Under the pieces are notes generated by a model. The model worked only from the letters and a program-made list of their open reading frames with translations, ran no database searches and was not told where the DNA came from. From positions 382,039 through 446,038 of the forward strand of contig MNCI01022658.1 of the NCBI GenBank assembly GCA_015680685.1: 64,000 bases of DNA, in the 5' to 3' direction. Positions 23,590-33,299 of the stretch are shown here, one piece after another; the first letter of the stretch is position 1, and each line of letters starts with the position of its first letter. Source of the stretch: Gnetum montanum. Taxonomy: Eukaryota; Streptophyta; Gnetopsida; Gnetales; Gnetaceae. Position numbers and translations under genes: made by a program.

Positions 23590-23703
23590 TCTAACACTCC
23601 TTCCACCTCTGCACACCTCCCCCGCCCCCCCCAAGAAAAATAAATATCAAACCCATGACTTGGAGCTTTCAAATCAAGAGTCTTACCAGTAGGTAACATC
23701 TCA
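23590..23703 (-). repeat. tRNA-derived SINE, copy 1
   Basis: On the minus strand GAGATGTTACC-TACTGGTAAGAC (box A-like) is followed by TTGATTTGAAAGCTCCAAG and TGGGTTTGATATT (box B-like). Truncated after the box B region. Confidence 0.5.
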
Positions 23704-23784
23704 TTATTACATTCACTTAAGTTCTACCAAATATTCATGTTGGCTACATGTTTAAGAGGTACATCATCTAATTTCAATTCTATA

Positions 23785-23928
23785 ATGAGATGTTAGCCTA
23801 ATGATAAGACTTTTGATTTGGAAACTCTAGGTTATGGGTTTAGTTTTAGTGTACAATACTAGGTTATAAATTTCTAATTAGACTACATATCTTGGGGAGT
23901 ATCTACATTACAATTATTTTAGGATTAC
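23785..23928 (+). repeat. tRNA-derived SINE, copy 2
   Basis: GAGATGTTAGCCTAATGATAAG (split A box), TTGATTTGGAAACTCTAGG, then GGGTTTAGTTTTAG (B box), then a tRNA-unrelated body with AGGTTATAAATT and CTTGGGGAGTA. The tail runs into a (CA)n array. Confidence 0.55.

Positions 23929-23930
<2 letters not shown>

Positions 23931-23970
<40 letters not shown>
23931..23970 (+). repeat. (CA)20 microsatellite
   Basis: Forty bases of pure CA repeat at the 3' side of SINE copy 2. Confidence 0.95.
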
Positions 23971-23971
<1 letters not shown>

Positions 23972-24074
23972 CCTCTTTCCTAGGTATGCATATACTAAAT
24001 TTATACTAAAGATATTGAGGTATAGCTCATATTACTAGAGTATGGAGGTTGTAGTGGGGGTTTTTGAAATCCAA

Positions 24075-24209
24075 AATATTTTTTAACAATATTTACCCTC
24101 AATACATATAGTTAAATTAAAACTTTATAACTCAACATTGACCCCTAGAATCAAACCCATAACTTGAAGTTTCCAAATCAAGAGTCTTACCACTAGGCTA
24201 ACCTCTCAT
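24075..24209 (-). repeat. tRNA-derived SINE, copy 3
   Basis: The clearest copy. On the minus strand GAGAGGTTAGCCTAGTGGTAAG (A box TTAGCCTAGTGG), then ACTCTTGATTTGGAAACTT, then GGGTTTGATTCTAG (B box, compare GGTTCGANTCC), then GTCAATGTTGAGTTATAAAG. The head has the spacing of a tRNA gene's A and B boxes. Confidence 0.65.
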
Positions 24210-24304
24210 AATTAGAGCATATAGGTTGTAGCTTTTAATTTAACTTAGGAGTATACTAAATTTCTACATTAAAGAGGGGGGGTTTGAGGGAGGGGGAGGG
24301 AAAG

Positions 24305-24409
24305 AATTGTAATATAGTTCAATTAGAACTTTTATAACTCTACATTGTTCACTAGAATCAAATCCATGAATTGGAGCTTTCAAATCAAGAATCTTACCAC
24401 TAGGCTGAC
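24305..24409 (-). repeat. tRNA-derived SINE, copy 4, interrupted by element D
   Basis: Same sequence as copy 3 up to TTAGCC..., where element D begins. The remaining 5' head (CTAACACCTCAC on the + strand) is found beyond D at 33059-33070. The repeated pentamer CTGAC/CTAAC is the target duplication of D. Confidence 0.6.
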
Positions 24410-25241
24410 TGATGGGATGCAATATCGCATGGGCCGCAATATCGCATCCCCTGCGATATCGCGTCTTGCCCTACGATATTGCGTACGCGATATCGTAGTC
24501 CGTCGTAATGTCTATAAATAAGAAGCAACTCTCCCTTGTTTTTTCATGTTAGAGTTAGACAGTAGCGAATCTCTGGTAGTTTTCCCCTTCTAGAGATAGA
24601 ATATTTTCTAGTGTCTGCCCGCAATGTGGTGAATGTAATTGTACGACATCCTTTATTCGAGTGTGACGTACTTGGACACACACATGACCAGCAATAAAGA
24701 TCGAGATTACTTCATCATTGCAACATTCACTTTGTTTATTTATTTATTTAAATGTTATTTACTACTTTCCTAATTAGTTTCTCTCACCCTTAAACTCACA
24801 TTAGAACGTAGAATGAGTATGACATAATCACGAGCATTTAAGTGTGACTACTTGGTACCCAGTGGTGTACCTAGGCCATGCACTTGGTAATCCTAGTGGT
24901 AGTCATGCACGAGGTCCAAGATGTGTACGGATGATTAAGGAACGGATGCTCATCGCACTTAGGCTAGATTAGATTCTTTGACCCTTTCCTCCTAGCCTAG
25001 TTAATATTACTTTCCATTGTCTTTAGGAGTAGCATTAGATTAGGAACACATCATACACCTCACTTTGGACTAAATCATACGTGACAAAGCTAATACTAGT
25101 CTAGGTGGGAAGACAGCGAACTGCGACCTAAGGATAACTGTCTGGGTGCCACAACTAGTCTGTCTGCGGAGTTTGACTAGATCGCACGTGAAAATGCTCG
25201 TATTCGTATGGTTGAGTGTAGGGGTATCTCGCCACTCATCA
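24410..25241 (+). repeat. Element D 5' LTR
   Basis: TGATGGG...CACTCATCA. U3 palindrome array at 24418-24498, TATA box at 24512-24521, a R/U5-like body shared with A, and the signature GGTTGAGTGTAGGGGTATC at the end. It abuts the PBS. Confidence 0.92.
24418..24521 (+). promoter_or_regulatory. U3 palindrome array and TATA box (D 5' LTR)
   Basis: Within about 80 bases there are five or six copies of a GATATC/AATATC-centred motif of the form GCGATATCGC or GCAATATCGC, several perfect palindromes, then TCTATAAATAAGAAG about 15 bases later. The same arrangement precedes the TATA box in the D 3' LTR (about 32222-32341), B (10750, 18183) and, on the minus strand, A and E. The likely role is binding sites for a dimeric transcription factor driving the element; this is inferred from position only. 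Confidence 0.55.
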
Positions 25242-25242
25242 T

Positions 25243-25260
25243 TGGCACCGTTGTTGGGGA
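25243..25260 (+). promoter_or_regulatory. Primer binding site of element D (tRNA-Asp type)
   Basis: TGGCACCGTTGTTGGGGA differs from the complement of the tRNA-Asp 3' end at three positions, all transitions. One base separates it from the LTR. Confidence 0.8.
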
Positions 25261-25385
25261 CGGTGCTAGTTATCTAGATTAGTTATATCATACAAGGTCG
25301 TTGTATAGGAATTAACGATATATCTCTTAGAAAGAAGAAATAATTATTAAAAGTCACACGTAAATTCACACACAACTTCACAACA

Positions 25386-27369
25386 ATGCCTCTCCTACAA
25401 GATTACAATAATGCCACACTTAGTGAGGAAGTTCATTGGAGAACCAACGAACTATATGATGATGAACATTGGAGTATACAACCTGAAGTGGGGGTTTCTT
25501 ATAAACATGAACAAAAGCAACATCATCCCAACACAAAAATACATAACTTACAAGATGACGATGAGCCCCTACTGGCCACTACAAGCTTAATGCAAATACA
25601 AGAGGTCGTTCGAATCTCACGTAGGCATCGTAAAGAGAGCCGACTACACAGGCTCGATTTAAACAACTTTCCTAAATTTCGAGGAGGCTATGAATTAGAT
25701 CTGCATCAACATTTACAAGCCTTCTACGATGCTTGCACATGGAATAACATTGATAATAGGTGGCAAAAACTTAAGCTCTTCCCTATGACACTCATTGACC
25801 AAGAAAAAGTATGGTATATATTGCTAAAACTAAATACGATACGATGTTGGTTAAAAATGGTAGAAGTCTTTAATGAAAAATATCAAACCTACACAAGAGC
25901 GTCAGCCTTGAGGAAACAAATCCAAGGGTGGACACAAGCACAACATGAACCCTTGGACATGGCCTTAGAAAGATATTATGCACTAATAAACAACTATCGA
26001 GGCCATGGGTTTTCCAAGGAAAGGCTAATGTACCAAATCATTGATGGGATACATAATGAAACAAGAGAGACCTTAGGAATGTATGCCCAAGGTCAACTAT
26101 ATGAACTACGAACCCATCAAGTCCAAGAGCTTCTTAAGAGGATAGCAAAAGAAGAAGGAGATATGGCTAGATGGAAGAGTGTTGAAAAACATCAATGTGA
26201 CCAGAATCTCAACTTAACAAAGGTCCATGATCATAAAAAGGAGAGATCAACCAATCTCAAGGTGGAAAAATCATCTTTGCCAATACAACAATTGTTAGAA
26301 GAAGCTGATGCAAAGATCAATAAGATGTTGGAATGGACATATCAAAAGTGTGGAGAATTTATCAAAAACATTGGAGATAGAGTTTTGAAAACCCAAGAAG
26401 CAGGACAAAACATTAGACATTCAAAAAAAAAAGAATGAAGGGAATAAGTGCTCAACTGCTAATCATACATATGAATGGAACATATGCCTATACGATCACC
26501 CCAAGGGCCAATGCCCAATATTGTTACATTGACATGAGCATTGGGAAAACATGTTACATCCAGAGTTCACAAAGAGATACTGTGTTCGATCATAGTGGCA
26601 ACAATCCCAGTCATGGGGGAAGCCACCCTTAGACTAGAGACACCCTTCGTATCATCCAAGCCCAAACACTTATCAAGTTCAACATCTTGTGTCTCCAACT
26701 AGGCCACCATACCCTATTGCACCACATTACTACTCTCCATAATACTATCAGCCCATGCCTCCAACACAACCACCACCTTGTGTACCTTACACTCCTCCTA
26801 ACTTTTCACATTCTCATCCTTTCCCTCCTTCCATACCGCCACCAACTGTTCCTAAGGCATCTGCACCACCACAACAACCTCTGAACGCTACTTGTGCTCT
26901 TATTTCCAACAGCAATGAGAAACCTCCTCAACATCCAAAGTGCTCTTTCTTTAAACACGTCCATAAGAAGGGACAACACAATTCCGAGGCCACTGCATCC
27001 TCCAACTTAGCATAAGTCCCACACTGTGGTGCACCCTTATCTTCAAACCCAACACCTCATGTTACTTCATCAGGGCCACCAACTAACACTCCAACAACCA
27101 TACGGCCCAATGAACTCAACCATGCGAGCCATCATCTCAATCCTTGCATACCATTTAACGGTCCCAAATATCATAGTTGGTCAACTCGTTATTTGAGAAC
27201 TACATCATATAAAGTACCCCACTATGCTCACTATAATCAAGTGTGTGAACCCCGAGGGGATAAGTATGACCGGGCCCCAATATTTCCAACATCCAAGGAT
27301 CCTCATCTTACATTTATTAATCATTGCCATGCTTAACCGTTTAGTTATGGGGGATATCCCCCATTGTAA
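25386..27369 (+). pseudogene. gag: gag of element D with Pro-rich C-terminal extension (one long intact part)
   Basis: An open 350-codon frame (25386-26438) begins MPLLQDYNNATLS. It contains the plant retrotransposon gag/capsid domain at about residues 95-265: LDLNNFPKFRGGYELDLH, LQAFYDACTWN, KLKLFPMTLIDQEKVWY, ALRKQIQGW, LDMALERYYALINN, LGMYAQGQLYEL. A Lys-rich coiled region follows. After a frameshift at the A run near 26430 the frame continues with a zinc-knuckle remnant (NICLYDHPKGQC, first Cys mutated to Trp), a Pro/His/Ser-rich extension of about 280 residues and the terminal SYGGYPPL, stopping at 27369. No protease D-S/T-G motif is present. The homologous extension in A and E shows this is the normal end of Gag in this type. 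Confidence 0.85.
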
Positions 27370-28433
27370 AAACAAGAAGGATTAATAACCACTTTTTATT
27401 TTCTTCGATTTTACAACTTTTTGGTTTCCAGTTTTTCATTTTTCGATTTTTTGGTTTACCTTTTCATCTTTTTGTGTTTTTGTGTTTTTATCTTTTTACA
27501 TTTTTGTAAGTAATCTCATCTATGAACAAAACACTCATGTGGATCATTGGTTGAGGTGTGGTCTATGTTATTAAGTTTCGAGTGATCTATTATTTGGAAT
27601 AGTGACCCCATTACATCCACTCATCCGCTCTACAAATAAGAGGTTCTATTCAAGGGTACAATGATATTCTTGACATTTTTAAAACTTAAAATTAATCTTG
27701 TGTTCATTGTACCCCAAATGAAGAAGGATGGACCAAGATGAAATGATTAGGGTGTGACATCAAGGGGACTTACGGATTCTCTTTGGTGATGTCTATGAGA
27801 GTTGTCATGCAATGTGGTTGTACTAAGATCCCTATAGATCTAATGAAAATGGGAGTAAGAGTAATCAAACGGGCACTCAAAAATCAAATGCTGCTCTAGG
27901 GGATCCCACTGGAAAGGCATGCACCCATGCCTGAAGGTTGGAAACTTTTCTGGATTTAGTAAAGTGAAAAATAGAAAAAAGAGAAAAGAAAAGAAAAGAA
28001 AAGAAGTCCCACAAAACAAAAATCACTCCTCCCTAGGAAAAAACGCTAAGTGATCGTACACCTTGTTGTTATGATACTCTCATAGTTGTTCATCATGGGA
28101 TGAAATAATGTGATGTCACTGATTAGAGGAATGGTCTTGGTCCTGATCTTGGAATGATGGGTTAATGACATCTTAATAATGCTTTACATGTAGGATTTGC
28201 TGTGCCCTAGGTCAGTTACCTCATGTCCCAATCTCTACGATCCCTTTCTATAATTTTTCTCATCTCACTGTTCGTGTAATTGTAGCTCGTGTTCCATGTA
28301 GCATAGAATTTTCATCTCATTTTCGTGATATTTACGTGTGTGTGTCTTGTGGAGTTAGTGCAGATTACATTTAACCCTTCTAGTGCCCACAGACACTTTA
28401 AGTGTGGTTACACAAGGGCATTATAGGTTGAAA

Positions 28434-28454
28434 CTTGCTTTGCAGAGGACCCAC
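28434..28454 (+). promoter_or_regulatory. Conserved non-coding box (D)
   Basis: CTTGCTTTGCAGAGGACCCA plus one base; three changes from the form in A, E, F and G. Confidence 0.55.
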
Positions 28455-28774
28455 TTGTGTAATTTTTTGTAATTCTCACTTAGGACATAGCTCACACACA
28501 CAATTTCTTACCTCATCTTAATTTTTCAATTGATTTTCTTTCCCTGCTATTATCCCTCTGAATTTCAATGTTCCAATGTACCATTACATACCCTTTTTCT
28601 TACCACCCAAAGTATTATTGATAAAATCCACACCATTATCATTACTGGTGCCTTTTGAATTAATAAAATTGCCCTAGAACATCCTAATCATAGTCCATGT
28701 CCTCAATTTCCAACGTTAATTTCTAGAAAATCATTTAAAAAATCAGTATTTTCATGATGTCTCACATCACCAGG

Positions 28775-28870
28775 GACGAGATATTGCATACGTGATATCA
28801 TGTCCCACGTGATATCACATACACGATGTATCGTATGCGATATCACGTCCCCACCACCTATAAATAGGTA
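28775..28870 (+). promoter_or_regulatory. Internal palindrome cluster and TATA-like box (D)
   Basis: Several GATATCA-centred motifs with ACGTGAT flanks, then CACCTATAAATAGGTACC at about 28853-28870. Element A has the same at its matching place (about 4577-4660: TATTTATAAG, then ATCACGTACGA...CGCGATATCACGG, read from the minus strand). It could be a second promoter ahead of the accessory ORF. Confidence 0.45.
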
Positions 28871-29308
28871 CCCCACCTGCAACACTTAGCATCATTTTAT
28901 CATTCACATGGGGGGAGTTTTTGACATTTTTCTCTATGACCTATGATTGAGTGACCCTTACTTTTCTACTCATATCTCACTCGTTGGTACTCTGATTTTA
29001 ATTCCGTTTGAACCTGCTTGAACCCGGAGTGTTCAACTTAGTAGTGGGGGAGAGACACTTGTCGAAAAGTTCCTAAATTTTTTGAAATTTATCATCGTCC
29101 AAAGGACATCATTTATGGTAATTAACTATAACACTTAGAATAATTGTGCCTAAAAATCATTTAACCCTTAGGTATACTGGGAAACTAGAATGGCAACCAC
29201 CCATGTCATAGGACTCATTATTACAAACTTTTGGGCACTATCACATGTCATAACCATAGATCATTAATAAAGGCAAGTAGTAAGGTATAACTTAAATTCT
29301 AACACAAC

Positions 29309-29338
29309 CTTACTAACGCTTGGCCCATGTGATTGCAG
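29309..29338 (+). promoter_or_regulatory. Splice branch point and acceptor before the accessory ORF (D)
   Basis: CCTTACTAAC (29309-29318), then GATTGCAG, then ATG at 29339. The putative branch A is 22 nt before the AG. TACTAAC is the ideal branch-point heptamer. This suggests the accessory ORF is read from a spliced subgenomic RNA starting exactly at its ATG. Confidence 0.65.
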
Positions 29339-32049
29339 ATGGCCCCGAAATGTGGACAACAGGAGGGTCCTACTCAAGGTGGAAAGAAATGATCTTAGAG
29401 AGGTGGAAGACAAGGTTCTGCCAGACAACATGTAGAACAGAAGGAGCAATCATTCAGCATCCATCAAGATGAACCTCCTACCGGATGGTCTGGGCAAGTA
29501 GAAGGAGGAGCTACTACTACACCTAAACTAGGAAAATAATTCACATTGCCCCAAGATTGTGTTCAGGCTATCCATGAGAAGTCCACATTCATTGCGGTGA
29601 TTGTGGAATTAAACTTTGAATCTTCTGCAAAGTTCACTTTTGAGGCTGTTAGGGATCACCTCAAAGGATCTCCCTTATGGCCTATCCTCTCTGAAAGCGG
29701 TGCCTGGTACTTAGGGGAGACGTACCAATTTTGGCACAATAGCCAACAAGGCACCATTGTTAATATTTGTGGTGTGATAGTTGACTTCTTTGCAGAAGCC
29801 ATTTTGGAAGTGTTAAATCTTCCAAATACAGGGCCCCAGGTTGCTCGATTATCCACCCGTTCAGACCCCAATGTGCGAAAGGATTGGTTGGAAAAGGCTT
29901 AATTGGGACATATCACCTCTTTCCCACAAAAGGCTTGAAAAGAATATCCACGTATGCAGCTAGAGGATGTGCAGTGTTGATGGGAAAGGTTAATGCTAAC
30001 CTACCCCATCTATATTTCACAGAGATCCTGAGGCGGTTCGAAGAACGGAAGATAGGGAAGATGGCGTTGCCTTTCCCTTGTCTTATCAAAAAGCTGTGCC
30101 AACATGCTGGTATTCAGGGATACACCAATGACATCCTCCAAAAAGCCCAAACTACTTCATATGTTGAATTTCTAAAGGCACCAGCTCGAAGAAAAAACAA
30201 TAGCGAGGAGCTGAGACTAGAACAAGAAGAAGAAAAAATGGCTAGACCTAGTTAACCTCTAGCCATAGGTCCCAGCCAACAATAAGAAGTAGGGCCTAGC
30301 ATAGGCCAGGATCAGCCGCCACCACCGCAAGACTACAGACCATCAATGAGCCATCTTAGGACCCTCACCGAGATGTTTAGTTGGGGAAGTCATGATGATG
30401 CAAACCTCTTCCACATCATCGATGATGTCATTTAGCCTATGGTTTCATTGGATCACACAAGGGGCGAAGTATCCATTCAAATAGGAGGAGGAGAAAGTAG
30501 ATGGTTGCAACAGATCTCAAGAAACATGGCATCTTTCCAGGTGCAGTTAGAGACTGGTGAAGGGGCCACAATGGTGGTCATGCAACTCCAGAATGCTGTG
30601 AGAGCTATAGAAGTGGTCACAGACCACATTAAAGAATCCTTCAATGTACCTATTGTGCCATCAGCAAATCTCTCAGGAGCACGGGATGCTCAAACTCTGG
30701 CTGAAACCTTAATGACTCCTACGGAACATGAGGATGTGCTTGACCAATTGCTTTAAATAAGGCAAGTAATGATGTCCCTATTTGACATCCCTCAGGATGT
30801 CACAAAAATTCAATCAGACCTCATTTCCACAAAAGGGAAGTTGGTCTTATCTGAAGTAAGGGCCGAGCATGCTGAAGCTGAAGTGCAGAAACTACAAGAG
30901 CAGCTCGTGGCCTTACAAGTAGCACAATGGGACCCTCTACAATTTTTTCCCATAGACCAGCTAGAAAAATTTAGAATCGAGCAGCTAATCAAATTAATTG
31001 TAGAGAATAAAAAGGTGGCTGAAAAAAAAGAGAAGGTTTTTTGGGATGCCTCCGCAGCAGAAGTGCAAACCCATGAGCATCTTAAGGCACTCAAGGCCTT
31101 AGAAGAAGAAAACAAGTAGCTGGTTGTTAACAACCTTCGGTTGAACACTGTAAAGAAAAAAAAGACCATTCTCGATGAACACTTTCATTAGTTATGAGAA
31201 TAATTTATCTGGGTCAGCTGATACATGAGCTGTTTAGCCAGAGAAAATCAAACCCTCTCGATGGAGAAGGTACGCGCCATTCGTCAAAAGTCAGCAATTG
31301 AGATAAGCACGTGGCAGAATGAGGCTAAATGATACAAGAAGCTAAAGGAGAACTTCCAGGATCAGGTGGGGATGTATAAATGGATCCTTGAAAAGGAGAT
31401 CCATATGGCCAAGGTTCAGATCAATACTATCAATGCTGAACACACTGATTGGTGAGCCGTATTGGACACATATGCCTTTGCCCACCAAGCAGAAGTTAAG
31501 AACTGGAACTTGCAGATTCAGAACTTGACAGAATACATGGAGTTGGCAAACCTTAGATATGTCAACCTTCCCATGTTAATAGTAGGGCACCCGAGAATAG
31601 AGCTCGAGCAGTAGGTAGCTTCCACCCACATCAAATACGAAGCAGAATTTCTAGAACGTAAGAAGCTATTGGAAAAACTAGATGTTGCAAATTCTGAACT
31701 TGAGGTGGTAAAAGCCAACTACCAGGGACAAAAAGATGTCACAACCAACTTGGATCAATGGCTAATGGACCTTCATGAATACAAGAACAAAGCCAGAGCC
31801 TATGACAAGGAACCACGAGTGTTCGCATCTTGGTATGTCAAGGCCAACCAAATGTTCCCACAACTACCTTGTCCATGGAAGGTGCCGACTCCGTCAAACA
31901 TTGGAACATTAGCATGGATGGCACAAGATCCTCAGACTGAAGAGGAGAAGCTCCAGGCCATACTTCAGCGTCATCAACCCTCAAAGCCTAGAGCACAAGA
32001 CAAAGGGAAGGCACCAATGGAGGAGCCACCACCACCAGGAACTACATGA
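29339..32049 (+). pseudogene. Accessory ORF of element D (about 900 codons, lightly decayed)
   Basis: Starts MAPKCGQQEGPTQGG and ends EEPPPPGTT. Open pieces: 29546-29902 (a globular-looking segment with IVELNF, PLWPILSESGAWYLGETYQFW, NICGVIVDFFAEAILEVLNLPN), 29884-30255 (FPTKGLKRISTYAARGCAVLMGK, ILRRFEERKIGKMALPFPCLIKKLCQ, YTNDILQKAQ), 30439-30756, 30769-31119 (heptad-like, Glu/Lys/Leu-rich, coiled coil) and 31669-32049. About 60 bases are missing near 29900 relative to A. It has no nuclease, polymerase, membrane or signal-peptide feature. The first half resembles the residue pattern of proteins labelled 'putative plant transposon protein'; I cannot confirm membership. It sits where Athila elements carry env-like genes but does not look like an envelope protein. 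Confidence 0.75.
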
Positions 32050-32201
32050 GCTCAAAAATTTTGTAGTTGTAACATATTTTATGTGTTGTGTTTTTGTTTT
32101 GTTTTCTTCCCACACTACAACATCATTTCATTTTTTTCCATCTAATAATCCCATACCTATCCATTGTGTAATCATTGTAACTTGAGGATGAGTGTTCATT
32201 T

Positions 32202-32214
32202 AGTCGTGGGGGTA
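32202..32214 (+). promoter_or_regulatory. Polypurine tract of element D
   Basis: AGTCGTGGGGGTA immediately before the LTR at 32215. Confidence 0.78.
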
Positions 32215-33058
32215 TGATGGGACACGATATCACATCGGTCGCGATATCGCATCCCTCGCGATATCGTGTACGTGATATCACGTCTTGCCTTGCAATATTG
32301 CGTACGCGATAACGTAGTCCGCCGTAATGTCTATAAATAAGAAGAGGTTCTCCCTTTTTTTTCATGTTAGAGTTAGACAGTAGTGAAGCTCTGGCAGTTT
32401 TCCCCTTCCAGAGATAGAATATTTTCCAGTGTCTGCCCGCAGTGTGGTGAATGTAATTGTATAGCATCCTTTATTCGAGTGTGAAATACTTGGACATGCA
32501 CATGACCGGAAATAAAGATCGAGATTACTTCATCATTGCAGAATTCACTTTGTTTATTTATTTATTTAAATGTTATTTACTACTTTCCTAATTAGTTTCT
32601 CTCACCCTTAAACTCACATTAGAATGTAGAATGAGTACGACTTAATCATGAGCATTTAAGTGTGACTACTTGGTACCCAGTGGCGTACCTAGGCCATGTG
32701 CTTGGTAATCCCAATGGTAGTCATGCACGAGGTCCAAGATGTATATGGATGTTAAGGAATGGATGCTCATCACACTTAGGCTAGATTAGATTCTCTAACC
32801 CTTTCCTCCTAGCTTAGTTAATATTACTTTCCATTGCCTTCAGGAGTAGCATTAGATTAGGAACACATCATACACCTCACTCTGGACTAAACCATACATG
32901 ACAAAGATAATACTAGTCTAGGTGGGAAGAAAGCGAACTATGACCTAAGGATAAATGTCTGGGTGCCACAACTAGTCCGTATGCAGAGTTCGATCGAATC
33001 GCATGTGAAAATGCTTGTATTTGTATGGTTGAGTGTAGGGGTATCTCACCACTCATCA
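32215..33058 (+). repeat. Element D 3' LTR
   Basis: Matches 24410-25241 almost throughout by eye, including the palindrome array (from 32222), the TATA box (CTATAAATAAG near 32332) and the terminal CACTCATCA. Most differences are transitions. Confidence 0.92.
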
Positions 33059-33185
33059 CTAACACCTCACTTGAACTCAAAATATATATTAAAGACATAT
33101 TACCAAGTAGATAGCTAGTCGATCATAGAAATTCATCCTTAAATCATTTACTTACCATAGAAAATTATGAGCAATTTCTTTGCAT

Positions 33186-33262
33186 ATCTTAATGCTAGTG
33201 ATAGATTGCTCAAGTGGTTAGCCCTTTGTCTCATTACACAAGAGGTAATCTATTCAAGTCAC
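33186..33262 (+). repeat. tRNA-like fragment, possibly a second SINE type
   Basis: GATTGCTCAAGTGGTTAGCCC resembles a tRNA A-box region. About 35 bases later GGTAATCTATTCAAGTC resembles a decayed B box. No cloverleaf with paired acceptor arms is visible, so it is not a functional tRNA gene. Confidence 0.35.
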
Positions 33263-33299
33263 ACTTTAAGTATTATTATATTTTTCTATCATCATCATT

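Larger units (their letters stand above)
27370..29308 (+). other. Non-coding block between gag and accessory ORF (D)
   Basis: Holds a GTAAGTAAT donor-like site (about 27506-27514), an A/G-rich tract (about 27964-28003), the conserved box (28434-28454), a separate internal set of GATATCA/CACGTGATATCAC palindromes followed by CTATAAATAGG (28775-28870), and a box-like AGTAGTGGGGG (29040-29050). The internal palindrome-plus-TATA set mimics the LTR promoter. Confidence 0.5.
24410..33058 (+). mobile_element. Element D: best-preserved non-autonomous gag plus accessory-ORF retrotransposon
   Basis: LTRs 24410-25241 (832 bp) and 32215-33058 (844 bp), PBS 25243-25260, gag 25386-27369, conserved non-coding block, branch point/acceptor at 29309-29338, accessory ORF 29339-32049, PPT 32202-32214. 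Flanks CTGAC (24405-24409) and CTAAC (33059-33063) are a 5-bp duplication with one transition. No pol domain is present anywhere. It inserted into SINE copy 4. CG dinucleotides survive in its LTR palindromes, which suggests it is among the younger copies here. Confidence 0.9.

Noticed and set aside
27500-27520. GTAAGTAAT as the splice donor for the accessory ORF
   Set aside because: It is conserved in A and D but lies after the gag stop, so splicing from it would not bring the accessory ORF near the 5' end. It is not seen in E. The true donor, if any, should lie in the leader before gag, and I could not identify it.
33186-33262. Functional tRNA gene
   Set aside because: A- and B-box-like words are present but no acceptor stem or anticodon arm pairing could be formed.
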